From Actinomadura craniellae (GTDB lineage: Bacteria > Actinomycetota > Actinomycetes > Streptosporangiales > Streptosporangiaceae), in NCBI RefSeq assembly GCF_003289645.1, contig NZ_QLYX01000015.1:124001-188000 (forward strand): a stretch of DNA of 64,000 bases, in the 5' to 3' direction. Made by a program: the position numbers and the translations under genes. The notes below the pieces were generated by a model. That model worked only from the letters and a program-made list of their open reading frames with translations, ran no database searches and was not told the origin of the DNA. Positions 37,589 through 50,355 of the stretch are shown here, one piece after another (positions within the stretch are counted from its first letter, which is position 1; every line of letters begins with the position of its first letter).

Positions 37589-40252
37589 GTGCCGAAGTTC
37601 GTTTACGACTTCACTGAGGGTAACAAGGACCTCAAGGATCTGCTGGGTGGCAAGGGCGCCAACCTGGCCGAGATGACCAATCTCGGTCTGCCAGTGCCTC
37701 CTGGGTTCACGATCACTGCGGAGGCCTGCCGTCACTACCTTGAGCACGGGAGTGTCCCTGAGGGCCTCCAAGCCGAAACGGACGAGCACCTGGCGGCGCT
37801 CGAGAAGCAGATGGGCAAGCGACTCGGCCAGCCGGACGACCCGCTGCTCGTCAGCGTACGTTCCGGCGCCAAGTTCAGTATGCCGGGGATGATGGAGACT
37901 GTCCTGAATATCGGACTCAACGATGAGTCCGTGCACGGCCTTGCCGCCCAGGCCGGCGACGAACGCTTCGCGTGGGACTCCTACCGCCGTCTCATCCAGA
38001 TGTTCGGCAAGACCGTCCTCGACATCGACGGCGACCTGTTCGAGGAGGCCATCGACGACGCCAAGGCCACCAAAGGCACCGACAGTGACCTGGACCTGGA
38101 CACCGCGGACTTCAAGAAGCTCGTCCAGGTCTACAAGGACATCGTCCGCGAGCAGGCCGGCCGGGACTTCCCCGCCGACCCGCGGGAGCAGATGGACCTG
38201 GCGGTGCGCGCGGTCTTCGAGTCCTGGAACGCGCCCCGGGCGATCCTCTACCGGCGCCAGGAGCGCATCCCGGCCGATGTGGGCACCGCCGTCAACATCT
38301 GCTCGATGGTCTTCGGCAACCTGGGCATGGACTCCGGCACCGGTGTGGCGTTCACCCGCGACCCGGCCTCCGGGCAGCAGGGCATCTACGGCGACTACCT
38401 GCAGAACGCCCAGGGCGAGGACGTGGTGGCCGGTATCCGCAACACCGTCCCGCTGACCGAGCTGGAGCGCATCGACAAGGCGTCCTACGACCAGTTGCTC
38501 GGCATCATGGAGACGCTGGAGAACCACTACCGCGACCTGTGCGACATCGAGTTCACCATCGAGCGCGGCCGGCTGTGGATGCTCCAGACCCGGGTGGGCA
38601 AGCGGACCGCCGCGGCGGCGTTCTGCATCGCCACCCAGCTCGTGGACCAGGGCCTCATCACCATTGACGAGGCCGTCCGCCGGGTCACCGGGCACCAGCT
38701 CGCCCAGCTGATGTTCCCCCGCTTCGACGACTCCGCCGACAAGGAGCAGATCGCCAAAGGCATGAACGCCTCGCCCGGCGCGGCCGTCGGCCAGGCGGTG
38801 TTCTCCTCCGAGCGGGCCACCGAGCTCGCCGCCGCGGGCGAGAAGGCGATCCTGGTCCGCCGCGAGACCACGCCCGACGACCTGGCCGGCATGGTCGCCG
38901 CCCAGGGCGTGCTCACCTCGCGCGGCGGCAAGACCTCGCACGCCGCGGTGGTCGCCCGCGGGATGGGTAAGACCTGCGTGTGCGGCGCCGAGGAACTCGA
39001 CGTCGACGTCAAGAACCGCGTCTTCACCGCCCCCGGCGGGGTGACGGTCCGGGAGGGCGACGTCATCTCCATCGACGGCACCAGCGGGGCGATCTACCTC
39101 GGCGAGGTCCCGGTCATGGACTCCCCGGTGGTGCAGTACTTCGAGGGCCGGCTGGCCGTCGCCGACGGCGACGAACTCGTCCGGGCGGTGGACCGGATCA
39201 TGGCCCACGCCGACGAGCGCCGGCGGATGGCGGTCCGCGCCAACGCCGACAACCCCGAGGACGCGGGACGGGCCCGCCGGTTCGGCGCGCAGGGCATCGG
39301 GCTGTGCCGCACCGAGCACATGTTCCTCGGCGACCGCCGCCGGCTGGTGGAGCAGCTGATCCTGGCCGACACGGACGAGGAGCGGGCCACCGCCCTCGGC
39401 GGGCTCGCGCCGCTGCAGCGGGCCGACTTCGTCGGCATCTTCACCGCGATGGACGGCCTGCCGGTGACGGTCCGCCTGATCGACCCGCCGCTGCACGAGT
39501 TCCTGCCCGACCTGACCGAGCTGTCGGTCAAGGTGGCCCTGGCCGGGGACGCGGCGGACCCCGCCGACCGCCGGCTGCTGGAAGCCGTGCACCGGCTGCA
39601 CGAGCAGAACCCCATGCTCGGCCTGCGCGGGGTCCGGCTGGGCCTGGTCATCCCCGGCCTGTTCGCCATGCAGGTACGGGCGATCGCGGAGGCCGCGGCC
39701 GAGCGCAGGGCCGCGGGCGGCGACCCGCGGCCGGAGATCATGATCCCGCTGGTGGGCGCCGTGCAGGAACTGGAGGCCATCCGCGAGGAGGCCGCCGGGG
39801 TGCTCGCCGAGGTGGCGGAGGCCACCGGGGTAGATGTGCCCGCACTGATCGGCACCATGATCGAGCTGCCCCGGGCGGCGCTGACGGCCGGGCAGATCGC
39901 CGAGGCCGCGGAGTTCTTCTCCTTCGGCACCAACGACCTCACCCAGACGACGTGGGGTTTCTCCCGCGACGACGTGGAGGCGTCCTTCTTCAGCCGCTAC
40001 CTGGAGCTGGGCGTTTTCGGGGTGTCGCCGTTCGAGACCCTCGACCGCGACGGGGTCGGCCGGCTGGTGCGGATCGCCGTGGACGAGGGCCGCCGCACCC
40101 GGCCGGACATCAAGCTGGGCATCTGCGGTGAGCACGGTGGAGACCCTGACTCGGTGCACTTCTGTCATGAGGTGGGGTTGGACTACGTTTCCTGTTCGCC
40201 GTTCCGCATCCCGGTGGCCCGGCTGGAGGCGGGCCGGGCCACGATCGCGTAG
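37589..40252 (+). CDS. ppdK: Pyruvate, phosphate dikinase
   Basis: 887 residues from a GTG with AAAAGGAG 6 nt upstream. It interconverts pyruvate+ATP+Pi and PEP+AMP+PPi. The N-terminal ATP-grasp domain contains LLGGKGANLAEMTNLGLPVPPGFTIT. The phosphohistidine domain has TSRGGKTSHAAVVARGMGKTCVCG with the catalytic His. The C-terminal TIM barrel has GLCRTEHMFL, GTNDLTQTTWGFSRDD and the CGEHGGDPDSVHFCH end with its catalytic Cys. A TACAGT at 37542-37547 may be its -10 box. Confidence 0.97.
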   Translation: MPKFVYDFTEGNKDLKDLLGGKGANLAEMTNLGLPVPPGFTITAEACRHYLEHGSVPEGLQAETDEHLAALEKQMGKRLGQPDDPLLVSVRSGAKFSMPGMMETVLNIGLNDESVHGLAAQAGDERFAWDSYRRLIQMFGKTVLDIDGDLFEEAIDDAKATKGTDSDLDLDTADFKKLVQVYKDIVREQAGRDFPADPREQMDLAVRAVFESWNAPRAILYRRQERIPADVGTAVNICSMVFGNLGMDSGTGVAFTRDPASGQQGIYGDYLQNAQGEDVVAGIRNTVPLTELERIDKASYDQLLGIMETLENHYRDLCDIEFTIERGRLWMLQTRVGKRTAAAAFCIATQLVDQGLITIDEAVRRVTGHQLAQLMFPRFDDSADKEQIAKGMNASPGAAVGQAVFSSERATELAAAGEKAILVRRETTPDDLAGMVAAQGVLTSRGGKTSHAAVVARGMGKTCVCGAEELDVDVKNRVFTAPGGVTVREGDVISIDGTSGAIYLGEVPVMDSPVVQYFEGRLAVADGDELVRAVDRIMAHADERRRMAVRANADNPEDAGRARRFGAQGIGLCRTEHMFLGDRRRLVEQLILADTDEERATALGGLAPLQRADFVGIFTAMDGLPVTVRLIDPPLHEFLPDLTELSVKVALAGDAADPADRRLLEAVHRLHEQNPMLGLRGVRLGLVIPGLFAMQVRAIAEAAAERRAAGGDPRPEIMIPLVGAVQELEAIREEAAGVLAEVAEATGVDVPALIGTMIELPRAALTAGQIAEAAEFFSFGTNDLTQTTWGFSRDDVEASFFSRYLELGVFGVSPFETLDRDGVGRLVRIAVDEGRRTRPDIKLGICGEHGGDPDSVHFCHEVGLDYVSCSPFRIPVARLEAGRATIA

Positions 40253-40257
40253 CGCTC

Positions 40258-40288
40258 CGGGGCGCCGGCGGTCACCGCCGGCGCCCCG
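40258..40288 (+). terminator. Terminator of ppdK
   Basis: Perfect 14-bp stem CGGGGCGCCGGCGG (40258-40271), loop TCA, CCGCCGGCGCCCCG (40275-40288), starting 5 bp after the stop and followed by AAACC. Confidence 0.9.
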
Positions 40289-40355
40289 AAACCCGGCTGG
40301 GAACCGGCGAACCGGACGCCTCCGGCGGTACATCTAACGTACCGTGGGAAGTGCA

Positions 40356-41069
40356 ATGACCTTGGAAATCGAGCTGCCGGACTCCGAGGGGCCGCAGGAG
40401 CCGGAGCGGGCCGAATCACGCCCCCGGCGGCGACGGGTCCGGCGCTGGCTGGGCTGGACGATGGGCGTGGTGCTCGCCCTGCTCGCGATCGCCGTGCTGA
40501 CCCCCCTGACCGTCGGCTGGCGTGTCTGGTACCAGGCCCGACAGAACGAAACACCCAGGTCCGATGCGATCCTCGTGCTGGGCGCCGCGCAGTACAACGG
40601 CGTCCCCTCCGAGATCCTGCGGTGGCGGCTGCAACACGCGCTGAACCTCTACCGCAAGGGCGTGGCCCCGGCGATCGTCACGGTCGGCGGCAAGCGGCCC
40701 GGCGACAACTTCACCGAGGCCGCCGCCGGACGGAACTGGCTGATCAAGGCCGGGGTGCCCGCCAACCGGGTGGTGGCGGTGCCCGAGGGCTCCGACACGC
40801 TGCAGAGCATGCAGGCCGCCGGCCGGCGGTTCGCGCAGCTCCGCTGGGACTCCGCCGTGATCGTCACCGACCCCTGGCACGGCCTGCGCTCCAAGAAGAT
40901 GGCCTCCGACCACGGGATCGAGGCCGCCGCCTCGCCCACCCGCAGCGGCCCGAGCGTGCAGACCCGCGACACCCAGATCAACTACATCATCCGCGAGACG
41001 GGCGGATACCTCTCCTACGTCCTGCTCGGTCGCAGCGTGCGCGAACCGGGAGAGACGGCGGCCAAGTGA
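40356..41069 (+). CDS. DUF218 (YdcF/SanA-like) membrane-anchored protein
   Basis: 237 residues from the ATG at 40356; an in-frame GTG at 40344 is possible. A basic N-terminus ([13 protein letters not shown]) leads into one transmembrane segment ([21 protein letters not shown]). The extracytoplasmic domain has [56 protein letters not shown] and [19 protein letters not shown], the DUF218 pattern. SanA-type proteins are linked to envelope permeability and vancomycin sensitivity; the reaction is unknown. Confidence 0.87.
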   Translation: MTLEIELPDSEGPQEPERAESRPRRRRVRRWLGWTMGVVLALLAIAVLTPLTVGWRVWYQARQNETPRSDAILVLGAAQYNGVPSEILRWRLQHALNLYRKGVAPAIVTVGGKRPGDNFTEAAAGRNWLIKAGVPANRVVAVPEGSDTLQSMQAAGRRFAQLRWDSAVIVTDPWHGLRSKKMASDHGIEAAASPTRSGPSVQTRDTQINYIIRETGGYLSYVLLGRSVREPGETAAK

Positions 41070-41130
41070 CGCTCCGGCGACATGGAGATCTCACCCTCAG
41101 GTCATGGCGGCGGCCTATCCTGCGAAGACG

Positions 41131-42354
41131 ATGAACGGATATACCGACGACGACCGGCAGCGCAGGGCGCCGGAGCCCGCCAAGCGCCGCGACCGCACCG
41201 CGTTCGAGCGCGACCGCGCCCGGGTACTGCACAGCGCGGCACTGCGCCGGCTGGCGGCCAAGACCCAGGTGGCCGATCCGTGGGCGGACGACTTCCTGCG
41301 CACCCGGCTCACCCACTCCCTGGAGTGCGCCCAGGTCGGCCGGGAACTGGGCAAGTCGCTGGGCTGCGACCCCGACCTGGTGGAGACCGCCTGCCTGGCC
41401 CACGACATCGGACACCCGCCGTTCGGCCACAACGGTGAGGCCGCGCTCGACGTCGTCGCCGAAGGCTGCGGCGGCTTCGAGGGCAACGCGCAGAGCCTGC
41501 GCATCCTGACCCGGCTGGAGCCCAAGTCCTTCACGGCCGACGGCCGCAGCGTCGGGCTCAACCTGACCCGGGCGACGCTCGACGGGGTGATGAAGTATCC
41601 CTGGCGGCGGTCCGAGGCCAAGGGCCGCGCGTACGGCATCTACGACGACGACCTGCCGGTGGCCGAGTGGGTCCGGGAGGGCGCCCCGGCCGGCCGCACC
41701 TGCTTCGAGGCCCAGGTAATGGACTGGGCCGACGACGTGGCCTACTCGGTGCACGACCTGGAGGATGCGCTCGTCGCCGGGCACGTCGACTTCGGCCGGC
41801 TGGCCGACCCGGCGGAGCGCCGCCTGGTCGCCGAGACCGCGGCCAAGCTGTACTGCCCGGACGCCGAACTGGCGGAACTGGAGGAGCGGTTCGTCGACCT
41901 GCTGGCCGAGCCCTACTGGCCCACCGGCTACGACGGCACCCCGCGCTCGCTCGCCGCGCTGAAGAACCTCACCAGCACGCTGATCGGCCGGTTCTGCATG
42001 GCCGCCGAGGACGCCACCCGGCAGGCGTACGGCGACCGGCCGCTGACCCGGCACACCGCCGACCTGGTGCTGCCGCGGCGGCAGCGGCTGGAGTGCTCCC
42101 TGCTCAAGGGGGTCACCGCGCACTATGTGTGGATCAGTCACGAGGCCAACCGGGCCCGGCAGCGCGAGCTGATCATGGAACTGGCCGACATGCTGATCGC
42201 GGGCGCCCCCGGGTCGTTGGACCCGGCGTTCAGCGCGGCGCACCAGGCGGCGGCCGACGACGCGGGCCGGCTGCGCGCGGTGGTCGACCAGATCGCCTCG
42301 CTCACCGACACCTCCGCCACCGCCCGCTACCGCAGACTGCGCGCCAGGCGGTAG
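41131..42354 (+). CDS. dgt: Deoxyguanosinetriphosphate triphosphohydrolase (dGTPase-like)
   Basis: 407 residues from the ATG at 41131, with TATCCT (41117-41122) 8 nt before it; the frame is open to 41104. The HD domain is complete: [37 protein letters not shown] and [20 protein letters not shown]. It hydrolyses dGTP (or dNTPs) to nucleoside and triphosphate. In actinobacteria dgt often precedes dnaG; here dnaG is 14 kb away. Confidence 0.93.
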   Translation: MNGYTDDDRQRRAPEPAKRRDRTAFERDRARVLHSAALRRLAAKTQVADPWADDFLRTRLTHSLECAQVGRELGKSLGCDPDLVETACLAHDIGHPPFGHNGEAALDVVAEGCGGFEGNAQSLRILTRLEPKSFTADGRSVGLNLTRATLDGVMKYPWRRSEAKGRAYGIYDDDLPVAEWVREGAPAGRTCFEAQVMDWADDVAYSVHDLEDALVAGHVDFGRLADPAERRLVAETAAKLYCPDAELAELEERFVDLLAEPYWPTGYDGTPRSLAALKNLTSTLIGRFCMAAEDATRQAYGDRPLTRHTADLVLPRRQRLECSLLKGVTAHYVWISHEANRARQRELIMELADMLIAGAPGSLDPAFSAAHQAAADDAGRLRAVVDQIASLTDTSATARYRRLRARR

Positions 42355-42427
42355 CCCACCGGGCCGGGACGGCCCTAGTCTGTGTCCTCCTTGTCCAAGT
42401 TCTCGGGGCGGGCGGGAGAACAAAAGA

Positions 42428-43480
42428 GTGGTGGACGTGGACCGGAGCCCGTGGCGGGCCGAGGTGGACGGCACGGTGGCGCGGCTGGCGGTGGCCGGGG
42501 GAGCGGTGTACGCCGGATGCGGCTCCGCGGTCTACGCGCTGGACGCGGCGTCGGGCCGGCAGCTGTGGTGCCACGACACCGGTACGCCGGGGCCGTTCCG
42601 GGTGGCCGGCGACACCATTTACGTCACCGGCGGCGGCCGGGTGCGGGCGCTGGACGTCCGGACCGGCGGCGAGCGCTGGCAGTGCCCGGGGGTGATCCCG
42701 AGCCTGCCCGCGGCCGACGCCGACCGGGTCTGCGTGCTCGGCGACACCCCCCGCTGGGGCCGCTCGCTGCGGGTGCTGGACGCCCGTACGGGCGCCGAGC
42801 GCTGGCGGATCGAGACGGAGTCGCGGCTGTCGGCACCGGCGACCATCGGTGATCTGGTGGTCGTGGGCTTCGCCGACGGGGCGCTGCTGGCGTTCAAGGC
42901 GCGCAACGGCAAGGTGCGCTGGCGGGTGAACCCGGAACAGTGGCATCCCGACTGGCCCGACCGGGGTGGCGCCGTGACGGTGGCGGCGGCCGTGGACGGG
43001 ACGGTTTACGCGGCCGGCATCCCGCACCTCACCCCGCCGCTGGGCTTCGTGGCGGGGATCGACGCCGCGCGGGGGCGGATCCGCTGGGTGACGATCGCCA
43101 CACTCGACCCCGGGCCGGAACGTCCGGACGAGGGTGACGCGCCCGTCCTGCCGGTGCAGGACGGGCTCTGGTTCGGCGGGCCGGACGGGCTCACCCTCCT
43201 CGACGGGCGTGCGGGCGCCGTCCGGGTGGGCCTGGCCGGGCCGGACGCCCGGTTCTCCCCGCCCGCCGTCCACGGTGCGCTGCTGGTCGCGGGGCTCGGC
43301 GGGCGCCGGGTCGAGGCGTACGACGTCGTGGCCGGACGGTCGCAGTGGGCGCTCGGGGACTCGCTGAGCCCGGTGGACGCGCCGCCCGCCCCGGTCGCGG
43401 TGGCGGGCGACCGAGTGATCATCGGGAGCGTCGGATGGGTTTGGGCGGTGGACGCCCGCACCGGCCAGGGAGAACAGTGA
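42428..43480 (+). CDS. PQQ-like beta-propeller repeat protein
   Basis: 350 residues built from about seven propeller blades with the pattern GxVYAxxGxxVYALDAxSGxxLW: GGAVYAGCGSAVYALDAASGRQLW, GRVRALDVRTGGERW, LRVLDARTGAERWRIET, GALLAFKARNGKVRWRV, VWAVDARTG. No signal peptide and no catalytic PQQ residues are seen, so it is probably a cytoplasmic binding scaffold. GGGAG at 42414-42418 supports the GTG. It is 53 bp upstream of gtrA. The function is unknown. Confidence 0.82.
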   Translation: MVDVDRSPWRAEVDGTVARLAVAGGAVYAGCGSAVYALDAASGRQLWCHDTGTPGPFRVAGDTIYVTGGGRVRALDVRTGGERWQCPGVIPSLPAADADRVCVLGDTPRWGRSLRVLDARTGAERWRIETESRLSAPATIGDLVVVGFADGALLAFKARNGKVRWRVNPEQWHPDWPDRGGAVTVAAAVDGTVYAAGIPHLTPPLGFVAGIDAARGRIRWVTIATLDPGPERPDEGDAPVLPVQDGLWFGGPDGLTLLDGRAGAVRVGLAGPDARFSPPAVHGALLVAGLGGRRVEAYDVVAGRSQWALGDSLSPVDAPPAPVAVAGDRVIIGSVGWVWAVDARTGQGEQ

Positions 43481-43519
43481 GATGTCCCGAGGATGTCACG
43501 ATCCGGGCCCATGATCCTG

Positions 43520-43525
43520 TATGGT
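43520..43525 (+). promoter_or_regulatory. Probable gtrA -10 box
   Basis: TATGGT fits TANNNT and ends 8 nt before the gtrA GTG. No ribosome site precedes that GTG, so a leaderless or near-leaderless start is plausible. Confidence 0.45.
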
Positions 43526-43533
43526 CAGGCGCG

Positions 43534-44040
43534 GTGAGCACTCTGCCGAGGGCCGCGACGGGCTCCTCAGTCTCCTTCTTCCTCCGGGAACTCGCGACGT
43601 TCGGGTTCGTCGGCGGTATCGGCACGCTCATTTCCTTCCTGGGCGCCAACCTGCTGCGCACCTCGTTCGACGCCGGGCCGGTGCTGGCCACACTGCTGTC
43701 GAACGTCATCTCCACGTCGGTGTCCTACCTGGCCAACCGGCATCTGACCTTCCGGCACCGCGACAGCGCGGGCAGCGGCCGCGAGGTCGCCGTGTTCTTC
43801 GGGCTGAACGGCGTCGGGATGGCGATCCAGGTGTGCTGCACCGCCTTCACCCACTACACGCTGGGCCTGGAGGGCGCGCTGGCCTACAACCTGGCCCTGC
43901 TGGCCGGGCTGGGGCTGGGCGCGGGCTTCCGCTACTGGTCGTACAAGAAGTGGGTGTTCACCCCGCCCGTTCCGGAACGGGCGGAGCCCCGGACCGCGAG
44001 CGATCCGGGGCTCCTGGTCGTGAGCGGCCAGTCCGGCTAG
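43534..44040 (+). CDS. GtrA-family membrane protein
   Basis: 168 residues from the GTG at 43534. Four transmembrane segments are seen: ATFGFVGGIGTLISFLGANLL, VLATLLSNVISTSVSYLANR, VFFGLNGVGMAIQVCCTAF and LAYNLALLAGLGLGAGFRYW, with the GtrA signature NRHLTFRHR and KKWVF near the end. The family flips or assists polyprenyl-linked sugars for glycan modification. The last 20 residues (PERAEPRTASDPGLLVVSGQSG region) are encoded by the terminator of the convergent gene, so the C-terminus is probably an accidental extension. Confidence 0.85.
   Translation: MSTLPRAATGSSVSFFLRELATFGFVGGIGTLISFLGANLLRTSFDAGPVLATLLSNVISTSVSYLANRHLTFRHRDSAGSGREVAVFFGLNGVGMAIQVCCTAFTHYTLGLEGALAYNLALLAGLGLGAGFRYWSYKKWVFTPPVPERAEPRTASDPGLLVVSGQSG
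43983..44014. terminator. Terminator of LVIVD copy 1, inside the gtrA 3' end
   Basis: GGAGCCCCGGA (43983-43993) pairs with TCCGGGGCTCC (44004-44014), 10-nt loop. It is homologous to the terminator after LVIVD copy 2 (45662-45694), which shows that it belongs to the LVIVD unit. Confidence 0.8.
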
Positions 44041-44044
44041 CCGA

Positions 44045-45472
<1,428 letters not shown>

Positions 45473-45494
45473 ACTGACTCCTTTGTCCAGTTAA

Positions 45495-45577
45495 CCCGTG
45501 ATGGGACAGTGATCACCGGGAGTATCGCTGGTTACGGGGTGAGGTGCCAGGTCTGCATTGATTTGTAAGCCTCTTGA
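45495..45577 (-). promoter_or_regulatory. 83-bp conserved upstream block of LVIVD copy 1
   Basis: Aligned with the block at 47179-47261 it shows one mismatch in 83 bp. On the complement strand it includes a GATACT -10-like hexamer and then CCCGGTGAT...ATCACGGG, a hairpin with a 9-nt loop and one bulge (45495-45520). It contains the palindrome GTGATCAC. It probably carries promoter, operator and the start of the leader. Confidence 0.65.
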
Positions 45578-45661
45578 GATAAAAGACCCTTTCGTCCAGT
45601 AGCCAAAATCGGGTATAGGCGGCCTTTGACGTGGGTATTCGTCCCTGACCTGGGAAAAGGC

Positions 45662-45694
45662 GGAGCCCCGGACCACCAGGTGGTCCGGGGCTCC
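45662..45694 (-). terminator. Terminator of LVIVD copy 2
   Basis: GGAGCCCCGGACCACC (45662-45677) pairs with GGTGGTCCGGGGCTCC (45679-45694), a near-perfect palindrome of 16 bp per arm. It lies 27 bp beyond the copy 2 stop and insulates it from copy 1 on the same strand. Confidence 0.9.
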
Positions 45695-45721
45695 TGAGAT
45701 GCGACCGATCCGGCTAGCTCG

Positions 45722-47155
<1,434 letters not shown>

Positions 47156-47178
47156 ACCGACTCCTTTTGTGCTGGTGT

Positions 47179-47261
47179 CCCGTGATGGGACAGTGATCAC
47201 CGGGAGTATCGCTGGTTACGGGGTGGGGTGCCAGGTCTGCATTGATTTGTAAGCCTCTTGA
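47179..47261 (-). promoter_or_regulatory. 83-bp conserved upstream block of LVIVD copy 2
   Basis: Partner of 45495-45577 (82 of 83 bases identical). It contains the same hairpin (47179-47204) and GATACT. It occupies the divergent region shared with the DUF305 lipoprotein gene. Confidence 0.65.
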
Positions 47262-47343
47262 TACATAAGCCCCTTTTGTCCGCTGGCCGAAATGGGTAGC
47301 GTCCCGTCCTTGGAGTGGCACGACACGAGGGCGGGGAGCATTG

Positions 47344-48018
47344 ATGGGATTTCGGCTGGTCGGATGGTCCGCCCTGGTCATTGCGGTTATCGCCGCAGGT
47401 AGCGGGTGCAGTGGCGGGGGTGGGGACGACACGCCGGCAGCGCCCAAGGCGACGATGATCGCCCCCGGCAAGCCGGGCGAGCCCAACCAGACGGTCCTGC
47501 GCGGCCCGAGCTCGGAGGCTCCGCCCACCGCGGCGGACGTGCGGTTCGTCCAGATGATGATCCCGCACCACGAGCAGGCCCTGACGATGTCCGCGCTGGC
47601 CCCCGGCCAGGCCGCCGACGCGAAGATCAAGTCGCTGGCCGACCGGATCGACAAGACGCAGACCGTGGAGATCTCCGCAATGCAGGCGTGGCTGAAGCGC
47701 CGGGCCCCCGGCCCCACCCAGGGCGGGCACGGCGGCCACGCCGGGCACGGCGGCGGCGGGGCCACGGCGAACCCGCACGCGAACATGCCGGGGATGGCGA
47801 CCGAGGCCCAGCTCGCCCAGCTCCGCGCGGCCAGGGGAGCCGAGTTCGACCGGCTCTTCCTGACCCTGATGATCACCCATCACCAGGGGGCGCTGAAGAT
47901 GGCCCGCGAGCTGCTGGCCGCCACACCGGGCGACCAGACCGTGCAGACGCTGGCCAAGGACGTTCTCAGCAGCCAGAACGCCGAGATCGGCCGGATGAAC
48001 GCGCTGCTCTCCGGCTGA
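47344..48018 (+). CDS. DUF305 lipoprotein
   Basis: 224 residues from the ATG at 47344. A lipoprotein signal (GWSALVIAVIAAGSGCSG) is followed by a DUF305 ferritin-like helical domain with two His pairs in equivalent helices, VQMMIPHHEQALTMSALA and LTLMITHHQGALKMARELL. A His/Gly-rich loop (GGHGGHAGHGGGGATANPHANMPGM) separates them. These Met and His positions suggest copper or other metal binding; the family is unassigned biochemically. It is divergent from LVIVD copy 2, and a 188-bp region holds both promoters. Confidence 0.9.
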   Translation: MGFRLVGWSALVIAVIAAGSGCSGGGGDDTPAAPKATMIAPGKPGEPNQTVLRGPSSEAPPTAADVRFVQMMIPHHEQALTMSALAPGQAADAKIKSLADRIDKTQTVEISAMQAWLKRRAPGPTQGGHGGHAGHGGGGATANPHANMPGMATEAQLAQLRAARGAEFDRLFLTLMITHHQGALKMARELLAATPGDQTVQTLAKDVLSSQNAEIGRMNALLSG

Positions 48019-48026
48019 TCCCCGCG

Positions 48027-48899
48027 TCAGCGTCCCGCTGGAACGATCTTCGCGATCTGCGGGGCGGCTTCGGCGAGCGTGCCGACCGCCCCGGGCGCGT
48101 CGGGGCCACAGGAGAAGATCACGTGGTCGACGCCCTGCTCGGCCAGCCGGCCGCAGGTCTCGACGGCCTGCTCGGCGGACAGGCCCGCGGGCGCCATCGA
48201 CAGGACGGTCTTCTCCACGTCGGCGTAGTCGCGGCCCGCGCGCTCGCAGTGCTCGCGCAGCACGTCGAGCTTGTGCGGCAGTTCGGGCGCGTCGAACAGG
48301 TTGCAGGCGTCGGCGTACTCGGCGACGAACCGCAGCGTCTTCTGCTCGCCCCCGCCGCCGATCAGGATCGGCGGGTGCGGGCGGCGCAACGCCGGCGGGG
48401 AGTTCAGCGGACGCTCCAACCGGTGGTGGACGCCCTCGAACGGGCTCTCGTCACCGGCCCACATCCGCCGGGCGATCAGCAGCGCCTCCTCCAGCCGCTC
48501 GAACCGCTCGGCGAGCGGCGGGAAGGGGATGCCCAGCCCGCGCGCCTCCTCCTCGTTCCAGGCGGCGCCAATGCCCAGCCAGGCCCGCCCGCCCGACAGC
48601 ACGTCGATCGTGGTGACCGTCTTGATCAGGATGCCCGGATGCCGGTAGACGGTGCCGGTCACCATGGTGCCGAGTGTGATCCGCTCGGTCAGCGCGGCGG
48701 CGTACGCCAGCGCCGCGTAGCCCTCCAGCATCGGCTCCTCGGCCGCGCCGACGCCCATGATCTGGAAGAAGTGGTCCATCACCCAGAAGCTGTCCAGGCC
48801 GCCCTGGTCGGCGTCCTGGGCGATCCGGGCGAAGGTCGGGGCGATCTGCTCGGGCCCGCCGGGGTAGCTGAAACTGGGGACCTGGATGCCAACGCGCAT
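48027..48899 (-). CDS. LLM-class F420-dependent oxidoreductase
   Basis: 290 residues, luciferase-like TIM barrel: MRVGIQVPSFSYPGGPEQIAPTFARIAQDADQGGLDSFWVMDHF, TERITLGTMVTGTVYRHPGILIK, VLSGGRAWLGIGAAWNEEEARGLGIPFP and ILIGGGGEQKTLR. This LLMF420 pattern uses deazaflavin F420 to reduce unknown substrates. GAGGAATCC precedes the ATG. It is 37 bp beyond ureD on the same strand but has a TAATC-rich AT patch before it, so its own promoter is likely. Confidence 0.88.
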   Translation of the reverse strand: MRVGIQVPSFSYPGGPEQIAPTFARIAQDADQGGLDSFWVMDHFFQIMGVGAAEEPMLEGYAALAYAAALTERITLGTMVTGTVYRHPGILIKTVTTIDVLSGGRAWLGIGAAWNEEEARGLGIPFPPLAERFERLEEALLIARRMWAGDESPFEGVHHRLERPLNSPPALRRPHPPILIGGGGEQKTLRFVAEYADACNLFDAPELPHKLDVLREHCERAGRDYADVEKTVLSMAPAGLSAEQAVETCGRLAEQGVDHVIFSCGPDAPGAVGTLAEAAPQIAKIVPAGR

Positions 48900-48936
48900 G
48901 GATTCCTCGCAGTTCGGTTCGGGGTTGTAATCAAGA

Positions 48937-49677
48937 TTACCCGGATGCGAGGGATTCGCCGTAACTCAGTTTTCGCCGCAGCTCGTCGGCGGTCGCGGCC
49001 AGGGCGGTGACCAGGACACCGGGCCCGGCCAGCGGCAACACCGCCAGCCCCGCCCCGGCGAACGGCTCGGTATGCAGCCCCGGCCCGGCCAGCAGCACAC
49101 CACCCACCGCCGTGGCGCCGCCCAGGACCGCCCGGCCGCCGTGGATCGCCGGGTCGTCCAGCCGCAGCTCGTGCCGGAGCAGCGGCCGGTCCTCGACCGT
49201 CACGTCCAGCCGGGCGACGTGCCGGCCGGCCACCTCCCCGTGCCGGCCCAGCACCAGTTCCTCCCGCCAGCGCAGCACCGCCCCCCGGGCCAGCGAGATC
49301 TCGGCGACCGACCGGTGGTCGCAGCCGGCCGCCGCCACCGTCGGCTCGGGGGCGAAGTCGAGCCGCCCGTCCGCCCCCACCGCCGCCCGGACGGCGAACC
49401 GTGACCCGCCGCCCCGGCCCGGCAGGGCGATCATGGCGGCGGCGGACCGGACGGCCAGCCGGGCGCCCGCCCCCACGGTCAGGTCGAGAGCCAGGTCGTC
49501 GCCGCCCAGCGGGCCCGCCGCGGCGCCGACCAGGTAGACCCCCTCCGGTGTCTCCCGCAGCGCCAGCGGCCCGTCCGAGCGCAGCCCGGTCAGCCGGGTC
49601 CGCCCGGTCGCGTCCCGCTCGGCGGTCACCGCCGCCCGCGCCCGGTAACCCGTGCCGCCCGCCGCGGGCGGGCTCAC
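48937..49677 (-). CDS. ureD: Urease accessory protein UreD
   Basis: 246 residues, GTG start overlapping ureG by 4 bp. It is the scaffold that binds apo-urease together with UreF and UreG. Recognised by [52 protein letters not shown] and [41 protein letters not shown]. Actinobacterial UreD is short and divergent in this way. It ends the operon. Confidence 0.88.
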   Translation of the reverse strand: MSPPAAGGTGYRARAAVTAERDATGRTRLTGLRSDGPLALRETPEGVYLVGAAAGPLGGDDLALDLTVGAGARLAVRSAAAMIALPGRGGGSRFAVRAAVGADGRLDFAPEPTVAAAGCDHRSVAEISLARGAVLRWREELVLGRHGEVAGRHVARLDVTVEDRPLLRHELRLDDPAIHGGRAVLGGATAVGGVLLAGPGLHTEPFAGAGLAVLPLAGPGVLVTALAATADELRRKLSYGESLASG

Positions 49678-50333
49678 GCCACCGCCGCGGTGTGCCGGAT
49701 CTCCCGCACCCAGTCGATGACGGACGCGGCACCGGGTTCGGCGCGCAGCGAGGTGAACAGCACCGGGCGGTCACCGCGGACCCGCTCGGCGTCCCGGGCC
49801 ATCACGCCGAGGTCGGCGCCGACCAGCGGCGCCAGATCCACCTTGTTGATGACCAGCAGGTCGGCGGTGGTGACGCCGGGCCCGCCCTTGCGCGGCACCT
49901 TGTCGCCGCCGGACACGTCCAGGACGAAGATCTGCCGGTCCACCAGGCCCCGGCTGAAGGTGGCGGTCAGGTTGTCGCCGCCGCTCTCCACGATCACCAG
50001 GTCCAGCGGGGCGTGCTCGGTCTCCAGCGCCTCGACCGCGTCGAGGTTGGCGGAGATGTCGTCGCGGATCGCGGTGTGCGGGCAGCAGCCCGTGCGGACC
50101 GCCCGGATCCGCTCGTCGGGCAGCACCGCGTTGCGCCGCAGGAAGTCGGCGTCCTCGGTGGTGTAGATGTCGTTGGTCACCACCGCCAGCGACAGTTCGT
50201 CGCACAGCGCCCGGCACAGCGCGGCGGTCAGCGCGGTCTTGCCGCTGCCCACCGGCCCGCCGATGCCCAGCCGCAGGGCCCGGCCCGCCGCCGGTGCCGC
50301 CGGATGCGGATCGTGATCGTGGTTGGCACCCAA
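49674..50333 (-). CDS. ureG: Urease accessory GTPase UreG
   Basis: 219 residues from a TTG with GAGGGGGA upstream. The N-terminus is His-rich (NHDHDPHPA), which may bind nickel and partly make up for the missing UreE. Walker [19 protein letters not shown], the nickel-binding CPH in [27 protein letters not shown], and [13 protein letters not shown] (G4) are present. It couples GTP hydrolysis to nickel insertion. Confidence 0.95.
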   Translation of the reverse strand: MGANHDHDPHPAAPAAGRALRLGIGGPVGSGKTALTAALCRALCDELSLAVVTNDIYTTEDADFLRRNAVLPDERIRAVRTGCCPHTAIRDDISANLDAVEALETEHAPLDLVIVESGGDNLTATFSRGLVDRQIFVLDVSGGDKVPRKGGPGVTTADLLVINKVDLAPLVGADLGVMARDAERVRGDRPVLFTSLRAEPGAASVIDWVREIRHTAAVA

Positions 50334-50355
50334 GGCCGTCCCCCTCAGAACTCGG

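Noticed and set aside
37472-40333. 953-codon open frame on the minus strand
   Set aside because: Fully antisense to ppdK; high-GC codon bias opens long antisense frames, and the product has no recognisable domain.
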